A stretch of DNA of 64,000 bases from Arachis hypogaea (taxonomy: Eukaryota; Streptophyta; Magnoliopsida; Fabales; Fabaceae): positions 58,567,546 to 58,631,545 of the forward strand of contig NC_092054.1 of the NCBI RefSeq assembly GCF_003086295.3. Reading direction: 5' to 3'. The position numbers were made by a program, and so were the translations under genes. Below, one piece after another: positions 10,601 through 21,689 of this stretch (the first letter of the stretch is position 1; each line of letters starts with the position of its first letter). The notes below the pieces were generated by a model. It was not told where the DNA came from, made no database searches, and was given only the letters and a program-made list of their open reading frames with translations.

Positions 10601-12429
10601 ATTGTTCGAGTTTGGACAACTGACGGTTTATCTTGTTGCTCAGATTAGGTAATTTTATTTTATGTTTAAGCTTTTTATTTTAATTTTTGAAAAATTTCAA
10701 AAAAAAGATTTTATGTTCTTCAGAATTTTTAAGAATGAATTCTAGAGTTTCATCATGATCTGTTGAAGTCTGGCTGCCTGTCAAGCCATGTCTAAATTCT
10801 TTTGGATCGAGGCTTCCACTTATCATTGCAGGAGCTTTTTGATTCCCATCAATTTCGCTGTTGTATGTAAAGCTTTCATGTAAAGCTTGGCTGGCTAATA
10901 AGCCATGTCTAAATTTTTGGACCGAATCTTTAGACTAACATTGCATGATTCCTGGAATTCTTATTAAAAATTTTGAATCTCTTTATTTTCTTTTCCTGAT
11001 TAATTTTCGAAAAAAATCCAAAAAAAAATTTAATAAAATCATAAAAACTAAAAAAATTTCATGTTTGAGTCTTGTGTCAAATTTTAAGTTTAGTGTCAAT
11101 TGCATCTTTTTAATCTTTCTTTAAATTTTCGAAAAATTCATGCATGTGTTCTTCATGATCTTTAAGTTGTTCTTGATAACTGTCTTTGTTTGATCTTGTG
11201 TTTTTCTTATTTTGTGTCTTTTCTTATTTTTTATATGCATTTTTGAATTTTTATTGTCTAAAGTTTAAAAATTTTTAAGTTTGGTATCTTGCATGTGTTT
11301 CTTTTCTTAAAAATTTTTCAAAAAAATAAGTTCTTGGTGTTCATCTTGACATTCAAAGTGTTCTTGGTGTTCATCTTGACATTCAAAGTGTTCTTGCATG
11401 CATTTTTTGTTTTGATCTTGAATTTTTATGTTTTGTTTTATTTTTGTGTTTTTCTCTCTCATCATTAAAATTTCAAAAATAAAAAAATATCTTTCCCTTA
11501 TTTTGCTCATAAATTTCGAAATTTTGAATTAATTTAGTCAAAAGTTTTAAAATTTGGTTGTTTCTTATTAGTCAAGTCAAAATTTCAAATTAAAAAAAAA
11601 TCTATCTTTTTCAAATCTTTTTTAAAAATAAAATCTTTTTCATTTTTTTTAATATTTTCGAAAATTTAAAAAAAATTTGATTTTCAAAATCTTTTTCTTA
11701 TTTTATAATTAATGCTAACAATTAATGTCTAGAGTAAAAAATTTTCAAGTTGTTACTTGCCTATTAAGAGAGGTTCAATCTTTAAATTCTAGAATCATAT
11801 CTCTTAGTTTCTTATTAGTCAAGTAATCAACTTTAATTTCAAAAATCAAATCTTTTTAATTTCATTTTCAAATCTTTTTCAAAATAAATTTCAATCATAT
11901 ATTTTTCAAAATCAATTTCAAAATCTTTTCTAACTTCTTATCTTTTCAAAATTGATTTTCAAATCTTTTTCAATTAACTACTTGACTTTTTGTTTGATTT
12001 TAAAAGTTTACTATTTCAATCATATCTTTTTCAAAACTACCTAACTACTTTTCTCTCTCCAATTTTCGAAAATCACTAACCACTTTTTCAAAATTCTTTT
12101 TAATTAACTAATTGTTTTAAATTTTAATTTAATTTTATTCCTTTTTATAATTTTCGAATTATAACTAATAATTAAAATAAAAACAAAAATATTTTCCTTT
12201 TATTTTAATTTAAAATTCGAATTCTCTCTCTCTCATCTCTTTCTATTCATTTATTTATTTACTAACACTTCTCTTCTTCTTATAATTCGAACCCTTTCTC
12301 CCTCTCTGTGTTCGAATTCTTCATCTTCTCTCTTCTTCATTCTACTCTTCTATTCTTCTATTCACATAAAGGAATCTCTATACTATGACATAGAGGATTC
12401 CTATTCTTTTCTGTTGTCTTTTTTTTCAT
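10601..12429 (+). other. element B long 5' leader
   Basis: 1.8 kb of T-rich, AT-rich sequence with repeated 'ttcgaaaatt' and 'tttttcaaaat' phrases and no credible ORF, ending in pyrimidine-rich 'ctctctctc...ttcttc' just before gag. A 30-bp tandem duplication lies at 11330-11389. It probably contains packaging or translation signals, which is inference. Confidence 0.6.
11330..11389 (+). repeat. 30-bp tandem duplication in leader
   Basis: Two identical copies of a unit containing 'cttggtgttcatcttgacat', followed by a partial third (ttcttg). The unit was created by replication slippage or template jumping. Confidence 0.85.
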
Positions 12430-14056
12430 ATGAGCAGGAGCAAGGATAAGAACATTCTTGTTGAAGCTGATCCGGAACTTGAAAGGACTCTAAAGAAGAA
12501 GCTAAGAGAAGCTAAGGCACAAAACTCTGGAGAGGACCTGACAGAATTTTTTGAAAAAGAAAAAGAGATGGACGAACCCAACAACAATGGTGGAGATGCA
12601 AGGAAGATGCTTGGTGACTTTATTGCACCCTTTTTTGACTTCTGTGGAAGGAGCATCTCAATTCCTGCAATTGGAGCAAACTTTGAGCTTAAGCCTCAAT
12701 TAGTTTCTCTGATGCAGCAGAATACCAAGTTTTATGGACTCCATTGGAAGATCCTCATCAGTTCTTAGCTAAATTCTTGCAAATCTGTGACACTGTTAAG
12801 ACCAATGGGGTTAATCCTGAGGTCTACAAACTTATGCTTTTCCCCTTTGCTGTAAGAGACAGAGCTAGGACATGGTTGGACTCATAACCTAAAGATAGCC
12901 TGAACTCTTGGGAAAAGTTAGTCAATGCTTTCTTGGCCAAATTCTTTCCACCTCAGAAGTTGAGCAAGCTTAGAGTGGAAGTCCAAACCTTCAGACAGAA
13001 GGAAGGTGAATCCCTCTATGAAGCTTGGGAAAGATACAAGTAATTGATCAGAAGGTGTCCTTCTGACATGTTTTCAGAATGGAGCATCATATGTATATTC
13101 TATGATGGTCTGTCTGAATTGTCCAAGATGTCATTGGACCACTCTGCAGGAGGATCTCTTCATCTGAAGAAGAAGCCTGCAGAAGCCCAAGAACTCATTG
13201 AAATGGTTGCAAATAACCAGTTCATGTACACTTCTGAAAGGAATCCTGTGAATAATGGGACAACTCAAAAGAAAGGAGTTCTTGAGATTGATACTCTGAA
13301 TGCAATATTGGCTGAGAACAAAATATTGACTCAGCAAGTCAATATGATTTCTCAGAGTCTGTCTGGAATGCAAGCTGCAACAGGCAGTACTAAGGAAGCT
13401 TCCTCTGAAGAAGAAGCCTATGACCCTGAGAATCCTGCAATGAAGAGGTGAATTAAATGGAAGAATCCTATGAAAACACCTATAATCCTTCATGGAGGAA
13501 TCATCCAAATTTCTCATGGAAGGATCAACAGAAGCCTGATCAAGGCTTCAGTAATAATAATAGTGGGAGAAATAGGTTTAGCAATAGTAAACCTTTTTCA
13601 TTATCTTCTCAGCAACAGACAGAGAATTCTAAGCAGAGCCACTCTGACTTAGCAACTGTAGTCTCTGATCTGTCTAAGACCACTCTCAGTTTCATGACTG
13701 AAGCAAGGTCCTCTATTAGAAATTTGGAGGCACAAGTGGGTCAACTGAGTAAAAGAGTTACTGAAATCCCTCCTAGTACTCTCCCAAGCAATACAGAAGA
13801 GAATCCAAAAAGAGAGTGCAAGGCCATAAATATAACCAACATGGCCGAACCTAGTGAGGAAGAAAAGACAGTGATTTCCAGTGAGGAAGACCTCAATAGA
13901 CGTCCACTGGCCTCCAAGGAGTTCCCTAATGAGGAACCAAAAGAATCTGAGGCTCATATAGACACTATAGAGATTCCACTGAACTTACTGTTGCCATTCA
14001 TGAGCTCTGATAAGTATTCTTCATCTGAAGAGGATGAAGATATTATTGAAGAGTAA
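12430..14056 (+). pseudogene. element B gag (Retrotrans_gag), broken
   Basis: The N-terminal part (MSRSKDKN..., to about 12745) reads into ...SLMQQNTKFYGLHWK. A frameshift follows and the gag core continues as FLAKFLQICDTVK, LMLFPFAVRDRARTWLDS, then WEKLVNAFLAKFFPPQKL and GESLYEAWERYK. In-frame stops occur at about 12886-12888 and 13040-13042. The frame then shifts again for the AQELIEMVANN part (13044-13451) and for the asparagine-rich tail (13457-14056) with RNHPNFSW and a predicted coiled coil near NLEAQVGQLSKRV. Gag forms the particle shell around the element RNA. I see no CCHC knuckle. At least two stops and two frame changes make it non-functional. Confidence 0.85.
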
Positions 14057-14080
14057 GTTGCTCAATACCTAGGAGCAATC

Positions 14081-14580
14081 ATGAAGCTGAATGCTAAGTT
14101 ATTTGGTAATGAGACTTGGGAGGATGAACCCCCATTGCTCATGAATGAACTAAATGATCTGGTTCAACTAAAATTACCTCAGAAGAAACAGGATCCTGAA
14201 AAGTTCTTAATACCTTGTACCATAGGCACCATGACCTTTGAGAAGGCTCTGTGTGACCTGGGATCAGGGATAAACCTCATGCCCCTCTCTGTAATGGAGA
14301 AACTAGGGATTTTTGAGGTGCAAGCTGCAAGAATCTCACTAGAGATGGTAGACAATTCAAGGAAACAGGCTTATGGACTTGTAGAGGATGTCTTGGTGAA
14401 GGTTGAAAGCCTGTACATCCCTGCTGATTTTGATAATCCTAGATACTGGGAAGGAAGAGGATGAATCTATCATCCTTGGAAGATCCTTCCTAGCCACAGC
14501 AAGAGCTGTGATTGATGTGGACAGAGGAGAGCTAGTCCTTCAATTGAATGAGGACTACCTTGTGTTTAAGGCCCAATGAT
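14081..14580 (+). pseudogene. element B aspartic protease domain, broken
   Basis: It lies in the same frame as the gag tail but is separated by the TAA at 14054-14056. The catalytic region reads CTIGTMTF...ALCDLGSGINLMPLSV, where DLGS stands for the usual DTGA/DSGA of retropepsins. After 14464 the frame is lost; the conserved IILGR-FLATARA strand and DVDRGEL follow in another frame to the TGA near 14580. Retropepsin would cut the Gag-Pol precursor. RT does not follow: the sequence changes directly to untranslated DNA. The protease at 63339-63998 is the intact relative. Confidence 0.85.
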
Positions 14581-15727
14581 CTTCTTCTGTAACCATGGAG
14601 AGGAAGCATGGAAAGCTTCTCTTAATACATAGTCAAACAGAGCCCCCACACTCAAATTCTAAGTTTGATGTTGGGAGGACATCATTAAGCTCTGAGTCTC
14701 TGTGAAGCTCTCTAAGAGCTCACTGTCAAGCTATTGACATTAAAGAAGCGCTTGTTGGGAGGCAACCCAATGTTTTTTAATTATATTTATTTATTTTCCA
14801 TTGTTATTTTATATTTTCTTTAGGTTGATGATCATGTGAAGTCATAAAAACAACTGCAAAATTAAAGCAAAATGAAAAATAGCATGAAAAATAGCACACC
14901 TTGGAGGACAGGCTTTCTGGCGTTTAAACGCTAGTAAGGATAGCAGAATGGGCGTTTAACGCCTAGCCTGGCAGCATTCTGGGCGTTAAATGCCAGAATA
15001 GGCAGCACTCTAGGCGTTTAATGCCAGAAAGGGCTGTCTGGCATCTGGCTGGCGTTAAACGCCATAAATGGGCATCTGGCTGGCATTTAACGCCAGAAAT
15101 GGGCATCTGGCTGGCCTTTAATGCCAGAAATGGGCAGCAGAGTGGCGTTTAACGCCAGAAAAGGTAGCAGAGCTGGCGTTAAACGCTAGAATTGGCACAG
15201 AATGGGCGTTTGAACGCCAGAATGGTGCAGGGACTCAAATTCCTTGACACCTCAGGATCTGTGGACCCCGCAGGATCCCCACCTACCCCACCTCTTCTTC
15301 TCTTCTCTTCACACCTTTCTATAACACTCTTCCCCAAACACCCTTGACCAATCCCATCAAATCCTCTTTCCCAAACACCCCTCACCTATCAAATCCTACC
15401 CTCTTTCCCAGAACCTCTTCACCACTCACATCCATCCATTATTAAACCCCAACTACCTCACCATTCAAATTCAAACCATTTCCCTTCCAAACCTAACCCC
15501 TCACATATGGCTACCCTCTCTCCCTTACCCTGTAAATACCCCTCCTTACCACCTTCATCTTCACACAACATACACACTACTACCCCTTTGGCCGAACCCA
15601 AACCACTACTCCATCTCCTCCATTTCTTCTTCTTCTAATCCTCTCTTTCTTCTTTTTCTCGAGGACAAGCAACCATTCTAAGTTTGGTGTGGGAAAAGCT
15701 AAAGCTTTTTGTTTTCCATAACCACTA
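14581..15727 (+). other. element B spacer between protease and second ORF
   Basis: Contains the conserved phrase 'gttgggaggcaacccaatg' (about 14754), the GGCGTT motif array, a C-rich stretch (15260-15600), and 'aagtttggtgtggg' (about 15680) resembling the element's polypurine tract. No ORF is convincing. Pol would sit here in an autonomous relative. Confidence 0.65.
14920..15232 (+). repeat. array of GGCGTTTAACGCC-like palindromic motifs
   Basis: About ten variants of 'tggcgtttaacgccagaa' separated by 'gggcagca/catctggc' linkers. Each motif is close to its own reverse complement (GGCGTT...AACGCC). The same motif recurs in the LTRs of this family and at 62962-63136 in the minus-strand relative. 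Confidence 0.9.
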
Positions 15728-16885
15728 ATGGCACCTAAGGCCGGAGAAACCTCTAGAAAGAGGAAAGGGAAGACAATTGCTTCCACCTCCGAGTCATGGG
15801 AGATGGAGAGATTCATCTCAAAGGTCCATCAAGACCACTTCTATGAAGTTGTGGCCAAGAAAAAGGTGATCCCCGAGGTCCCCTTCAAGCTCAAAAAGAG
15901 TGAATATCCGGAGATCCGACATGAGATTCGAAGAAGAGGTTGGGAAATCCTCACCAACCTCATTCAACAAGTCAGGATCTTAATGGTTCAAGAGTTCTAT
16001 GCTAATGCATGGATCTCTAAGAACCATAACCAAAGTGTGAACCCGAACCCAAAAAATTGGCTCACAATGGTTCAGGGAAAATACCTGGATTTTAGTCCGA
16101 AAAATGAGAGGTTAGCATTCAACTTGCCAATGATGCAAGGAGATCCTCACCCTTTCACTAGAAGGGTCAACTTTGATCAAAGGTTGGACCAAGTCCTTAT
16201 GGATATTTGTGTGGAAGGAGCTCAATGGAAGAGAGATTCAAGAGGCAAGCCAATTCAACTAAGAAGGCTTGACCTCAAGCCCGTGGCTAGGGGATGGTTA
16301 GAGTTCATCCAATGCTCTATCATTCCTACTAGCAACCAGTCTGATCTTACTGTAGACCGGGCTATCATGATCCATAGTATCATGAATGGAGAGGAAGTAG
16401 AAGTTCATGAGATCATATCCCTAGAACTCTACAAGGTGGCAGACAAGTCTTCCACTTTGGCAAGGTTAGCCTTTCCTCATCTCATTTATTACCTATGCAG
16501 TTCAGCCGGAATTGCCATAGAGGGAGATAACCTCATTGAAGAGGACAAGCCCATCACTAAGAAAAGGATGGAGCAAACAAGAGAGCCCATTCGTGGACCT
16601 CAACAAGAGCATGAGGAAATTCCTCATCATGAAATCCCTGAGATGCCTCAAGGGATGCATTTTCCTCCACAAAACTATTAGGAGCAAATCAACACCTCCC
16701 TAGGAGAATTGAGTTCCAACATGGGACAACTAAGGATGGAGCACCAAGAACATTCCATCTTCCTCCATGAAATTAGAGAAGACCAAAGAGCCATGAGAGA
16801 GGAGCAACAAAGGCAAGGAAGAGAAATAGAGGAGCTCAAGCACTCCATAAGATCTTCAAGAGGAAAAACTAGCCGCCATCACTAA
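15728..16885 (+). pseudogene. Transposase_32-type accessory ORF (putative plant transposon protein)
   Basis: A 317-codon ORF (MAPKAGETSRKRKGK...) is interrupted by one TAG at 16679-16681. It continues in frame through a glutamine- and glutamate-rich coiled-coil tail to TAA at 16883-16885. The start has a lysine/arginine-rich stretch like a nuclear signal. The middle (VQEFYANAW, VNFDQRLDQVL, WLEFIQCSIIPTSN, DRAIMIHSIMNG) fits the 'putative plant transposon protein' family found downstream of pol in Athila-like elements; its function is unknown. It is nearly intact while gag in the same element is wrecked. The minus-strand relative at 62318-62607 has lost most of this domain. Confidence 0.75.
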
Positions 16886-17969
16886 GGTGGACCCGTTCTT
16901 TAATTTCCTTGTTCTTATTTTTCTGTTTTTTGAAAATTATGCTTTATGTCTTGTCTATGTTTGTGTCTTTATTACATGATCATTAGTGTCTAGTGTCTAT
17001 GTCTTAAAACTATGAATGTCCTATGAATCTTTCACATTTCTTAAATGAAAAAAATGTTTTCTGAAAAAGAAAAAGAAGTACATGAATTTCGAATTACATC
17101 TTGAAAATAATCTAATTATTTTGATGTGGTGGCAATACTTTTTGTTCTCTGAATGAATGCTTGAATAGTGCATATTTTTGAATTTGTAATTGATGAATGT
17201 TAAAATTTTTGGCTCTTGAAAGAATAATGAAAAAGGAGAAATGTTATTGATAATCTAAAAAATCATAAAATTGATTCTTGAAGCAAGAAAAAGCAGTGAA
17301 TATAAAGCTTGCAAAAAAAAATATGCAAAAAAAAAAGAAAAAGAAAAAGCAAGCAGAAAAAGCCAATAGCCCTTTAAACCAAAAGGCAAGAGTAAAAAGG
17401 ATCCAAGGCTTTGAGCATTAATGGATAGGAGGGCCCACAGGAATAAAATCCTGGCCTAAGCGGCTAAATCAAACTGTCCCTAACCATGTGCTTGTGGCGC
17501 GAAGGTGTCAAGTGAAAAATTTGAGACTGAGCGGTTAAAGTCGTGGTCCAAAGCAAAAAGAGTGTGCTTAAGAGCTCTGGGCACCTCTAACTGGGGACTC
17601 TAGCAAAGCTAAGTCACAATTTGAAAAGGTTCACCCAGTTATGTGTCTGTGGCATTGATGTATCCGGTGGTAATACTGAAAAACAAAATGCTTAGGGTCA
17701 CGGCCAAGACTCATAAAGTAGCTATGTTCAAGAATCAACATACTGAACTATGAGAATCAATAATACTATCTGAATTCCGAGTTCCTATAGATGCCAATCA
17801 TTCTGAACTACAAAGGATAAAGTGAGATGCCAAAACTGTTCAGAAGCAGAAAGCCACTGGCCCCGCTCATCTAATTGGAAATGAGCTTCATTGATATTTG
17901 GAATTCATTGTATATTCTTTTCTTTTTATCCTATTTTGTTTTTAGTTGCTTGGGGACAAGCAACAATTT
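16886..17969 (+). other. element B 3' untranslated region
   Basis: No ORF. An A-rich, purine-rich stretch (17290-17400) is followed by a block conserved in the minus-strand relative (61220-61860), including 'ggcctaagcggctaaat' and 'ctaaccatgtgcttgtgg'. Conservation across copies suggests an element function in RNA, which is inference. Confidence 0.6.
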
Positions 17970-17982
17970 AAGTTTGGTGTTG
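17970..17982 (+). promoter_or_regulatory. element B polypurine tract
   Basis: AAGTTTGGTGTTG abuts the TGATGAGCGG start of the 3' LTR. It is pyrimidine-containing and therefore atypical, but it is conserved at the same place in the minus-strand relative (61212-61224). Confidence 0.7.
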
Positions 17983-19601
17983 TGATGAGCGGATAATTTA
18001 TACCATTTTTGGCATTATTTTTACATAGTTTTTAGTATGTTTTAGTTACTTTTTATTATATTTTTATTAGTTTTTATTCAATAATCACATTTCTGGACTT
18101 TACTATGAGTTTTTGTGTTTTTCTGTGATTTTAGGTATTTTCTGACTGAAATTGAGGGACCTGAGCAAAAACTGATTCAGAGGCTGAAAAAGGATTGCAG
18201 ATGCTGTTGGATTCTGACCCTGCTGCATTCGAAATGGATTTTCTGGAGCTACAGAAGCCCAATTGGTGCTTTCTCAATTGCGTTGGAAATTAGACATCCT
18301 CGGCTTTTCAGCAATATATAATAGTCTATACTTTTTCCGAGATTTGATGGCCCAAACTGGCGTTCAAAGTCAGCCTAAAACATTTTAGCGTAAAACGCCC
18401 AAACTGGCACCAAAGCTGGCGTTTAACTCCAAGAAAAGCCTAAGCACGAAAAAGCTTCAATGCTCAGCCCAAGCACACACTAAGTGGGCCCCGGAAGTAG
18501 ATTTCTGCACTATCTGCACTTAGTTACTCATTTTCTGTAAACCTAGATTACTAGTTTAGTATAAAAAAAACTACTTTTAGTGATTTATTTAAGAGTGTCT
18601 TTTGACCATCTTTTGGAATATATGTAATCATAGACTATCATTTGGGAGGCTGGCCTCACGGCCATGCCTAGACCTTTTTAACTTATGTATTTTTTACGGT
18701 GGAGTTTCTAAACCCCATAGATTAAGGTGTGGAGCTCTGCTGTTTTTCATGAATTAATGCAATTACTACTATTTTTCCTTCAATTCACGCCTACTTCTTC
18801 TCCAAGATATACTCTTGTTCTTAATTCAGTTAAGTCAGAATAAAGAGATGACCCGTGACAATCACCCAATCTTCATTACTCGCTAAGCCAAGATCGCGTA
18901 CCTGACAACCACAAAGCGATCTACATGATGTTCAACGTAGTCATTGGACGACAGCTGGAGTATACTCTCTTGGGTTTCTAATCCACGGACCGAGTCCGGA
19001 GGTTAGAACCTTTGTGGTATAGGCTAGAATCATTGGCAGCATTCCTGGGATCCGGAAAGTCTAAACCTTGTCTGTGGTATTATGAGTAGGATCTGGAAGG
19101 GGATGACTGTGACGAGCTTCAAACTCGCGAATGTTGGGCGCAGTGACAGTGTGCAAAAGGACAATGGTCCTATTCCGACGCTAGCAGGAAGCAACAGATG
19201 ATTAGCCGTGCGGTGACAGCGCATATGGATTTGTTTTCATCTGAGAGGATCATACAGCTTGGCATGGAATGAGGTAACGCATGGTTGGAAGAAGGTAGTA
19301 GGAAAGCAGAAGTTCAGAAGCAACATAGCATCTCCAGACGCTTATCTAAAAATACCACCAATGAATTACATAAGTATCTCTATCTTATTTTCTGTTTTAT
19401 TTATATTTTTATTACCAAAACTCATAACCATTTGAATCCGCCAAACTGAGATTTACAAGGATGACCATAGCTTGCTTCAAGCCGACAATCTCCGTGGGAT
19501 CGACCCTTACTCACGTAAGGTTTATTACTTGGATGACCCAGTGCACTTGCTGGTTAGTTATACGGAGTTGTGAAAAGTGTGAATCACGATTCCGTGTACC
19601 A
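17983..19601 (+). repeat. element B 3' LTR
   Basis: Starts TGATGAGCGGATAATTTATACC and ends ATTCCGTGTACCA; aligns with 8965-10577 along its full length. Followed by GCGAC, the right copy of the imperfect duplication. Confidence 0.92.
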
Positions 19602-19653
19602 GCGACTAAGTGATGAATCTATGGAAGAAGAAGAAAAAACTTAACAGACTCAC

Positions 19654-19700
<47 letters not shown>

Positions 19701-21447
19701 TTTACCTAGAAAAAGGGACTCAGTAGGAGAAAGGTGGCGACGGGCTCAACAGCGACGGTAACTGAATAAGCAGTGATGGCGACATGAGCTATGAAGGAAG
19801 ATGGGAGCTGTGAAGGGGTAGGCGGTGATGGGTTCAGCAACGACGATGACGGGAGCTATGAGATTTTTTGTGAAGAAGCCGAGAAGAAGACTCTAAGTAA
19901 GGATGATTGGGTTTCTCTTGCATGGCTATAGAGTATGGACTGAAGCTGTGAGCCTTAAATTCGGGGTGGGTTCACCCTAAATTCGACCATGCCCTGTTCT
20001 GAGCAAAATCTGTCCCGACTCGTGTCAAGTTATTACCCTCCCCAACCGGATATGGATGGGTCAGGTACCCGCGTATTCGGGTACTCTTGCCAAGTCTAAC
20101 AACATATTAATGCTCCATTTATTAAGAGTTTAACGCTAGCTAATGAATTGCTACGCATACAAAATAAAATTCTTACTTCTAATAGTTGTTTAAGCGAATG
20201 AGTGAGATAATCACTCAACAAATTTAAATTAATTAAGATAAATACTAATTATTTTTAATATTTTAATATTAAAATCTTAAAATTTTAATTTTAAATATAA
20301 TTTTATAAAATATTTATAATAATAATTATTATATATATTTTATTTAATTTTTTAATAAAATTTTTTATATAATTTTATGTATTTTTCCGTACTGTCACGG
20401 GATAATACAGTAGTATTATTCAAAAATGAGTTCAATCAATTGTATGTACATTTATTGAACTGTGCTCTAATCTCTAGCAATTGTAATTAAACTCAATCGC
20501 GATAACACTTTCATCCTCAAGGAGATTATTCTTTATTTTTATATTAACCCATTTGTATTATTTTATTGGTGTTGTCAAGCTTTTGGCTTCAAAATGGGGT
20601 TATGCCTTTCCCTTTTTAGTTTACTTTTGACTCTTGAGTGTACGGTACTTACCGAATCTACGATAAGTCAATGTTGGAATATAATATGTCTTGCACCATG
20701 AGAACAAATCAACAATCACGGGAAAAATTAATTAGAGGGAAATCATGAACGAAATAAAAAAAAAAAAACTTTCCATGCAAGTAAAAGGTGGCATACTTGT
20801 AAAGGGTACTTGTCAACCGCCACTTTTCAAAATTCTTGACATAGTGAAAAATTACGAAAACAAATTAGGAATTAATTTAATTTGCTATTACGAGAATTCG
20901 ATTAATTTAGCTTCGGATTTGTGCCCGCTACTTCCAATATGGCTTTTTTTTTTTTTTTTTTTTAACCTTTTAGATATGAACCTTATTAATAACAATGTAA
21001 GATCCAATCTGGTGATACAAAATTCCGACAAATAATAGACTTTGATCATGTTGGAGTAGACTGTCGATTACATCATATGTGATATGAGTTGAGGAATGGT
21101 TTTAAATTAGAACTTTATCAACACGTAAATCAAATTATTGACACGTAGTAAAATAAAGAATGTGGATAAATGTTTAGTGACCAAGATAAAAGAAAAGATG
21201 TAAGATACCGTGTCTAATTTGGAGAACAGAGTCTTTCACAATTAAGAAAGAAATTAGTTTGTGGGTGTGAGAGTCCGAAAAAAAAAAATTAGATTGTGGA
21301 AGGAGAGAAGCATTCTATGATCCATCATTGTGATTTTTAAATAAAAGAAATTTAGAAGGGATAAAAACTTTAATCTGAACACTTCATAATTACATAAATT
21401 TCTACAAAATTTAAGTCACATTACAATTTTGTAGTGAAAAATTAATA
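19602..21447. other. flank of element B, no gene recognised
   Basis: Contains a GA microsatellite, a GAC/GGC-rich stretch (19730-19880), a 'gggtcaggtacccgcgtattcgggtact' phrase near 20058 typical of dispersed plant repeats, AT-rich DNA, and a 20-base T run at 20944-20963. No ORF is convincing. The part before about 20100 should be the pre-insertion neighbour of 8222-8964. Confidence 0.5.
19657..19697 (+). repeat. (GA)20 microsatellite
   Basis: Perfect GA dinucleotide run of about 41 bases. Confidence 0.95.
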
Positions 21448-21689
21448 ATGTCTAATAGAACCTTTACTTCGACTGATACGTCAAATAATCATACTGAAGA
21501 ACATACGAGAGGCCCAAAAACAAAGGCTGTCCAGCTAATATTCAAGTTGAAAGATGAATCCTGTAATCACAGAAGGTATCCTTCGACTGGGCCACTACAT
21601 GGCCTCTATATGTATTGTTTCCAAATTATTCTCTAACATTGAAAAATTCTAACATAAGATAAATAAAAGGTACAACCATTATAAAGAAT

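Larger units (their letters stand above)
8965..19601 (+). mobile_element. complete non-autonomous Ty3/gypsy element (element B)
   Basis: Two nearly matching LTRs (8965-10577 and 17983-19601) enclose a primer-binding site, gag, a protease remnant, an array of GGCGTT motifs, a Transposase_32-type ORF and a polypurine tract. No reverse transcriptase, RNase H or integrase is visible on either strand, so it must depend on proteins made elsewhere. The flanks read GAGAC on the left and GCGAC on the right, a target-site duplication with one mismatch. The gag type and tRNA-Asp primer suggest the Athila branch. It may belong to the Feral/FIDEL-like group of peanut, which is recollection only. Confidence 0.88.

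Noticed and set aside
20745..21035. 96-codon + ORF crossing a 20-base T run
   Set aside because: Low-complexity composition, with the homopolymer coding for a phenylalanine run; no domain and no neighbouring support.
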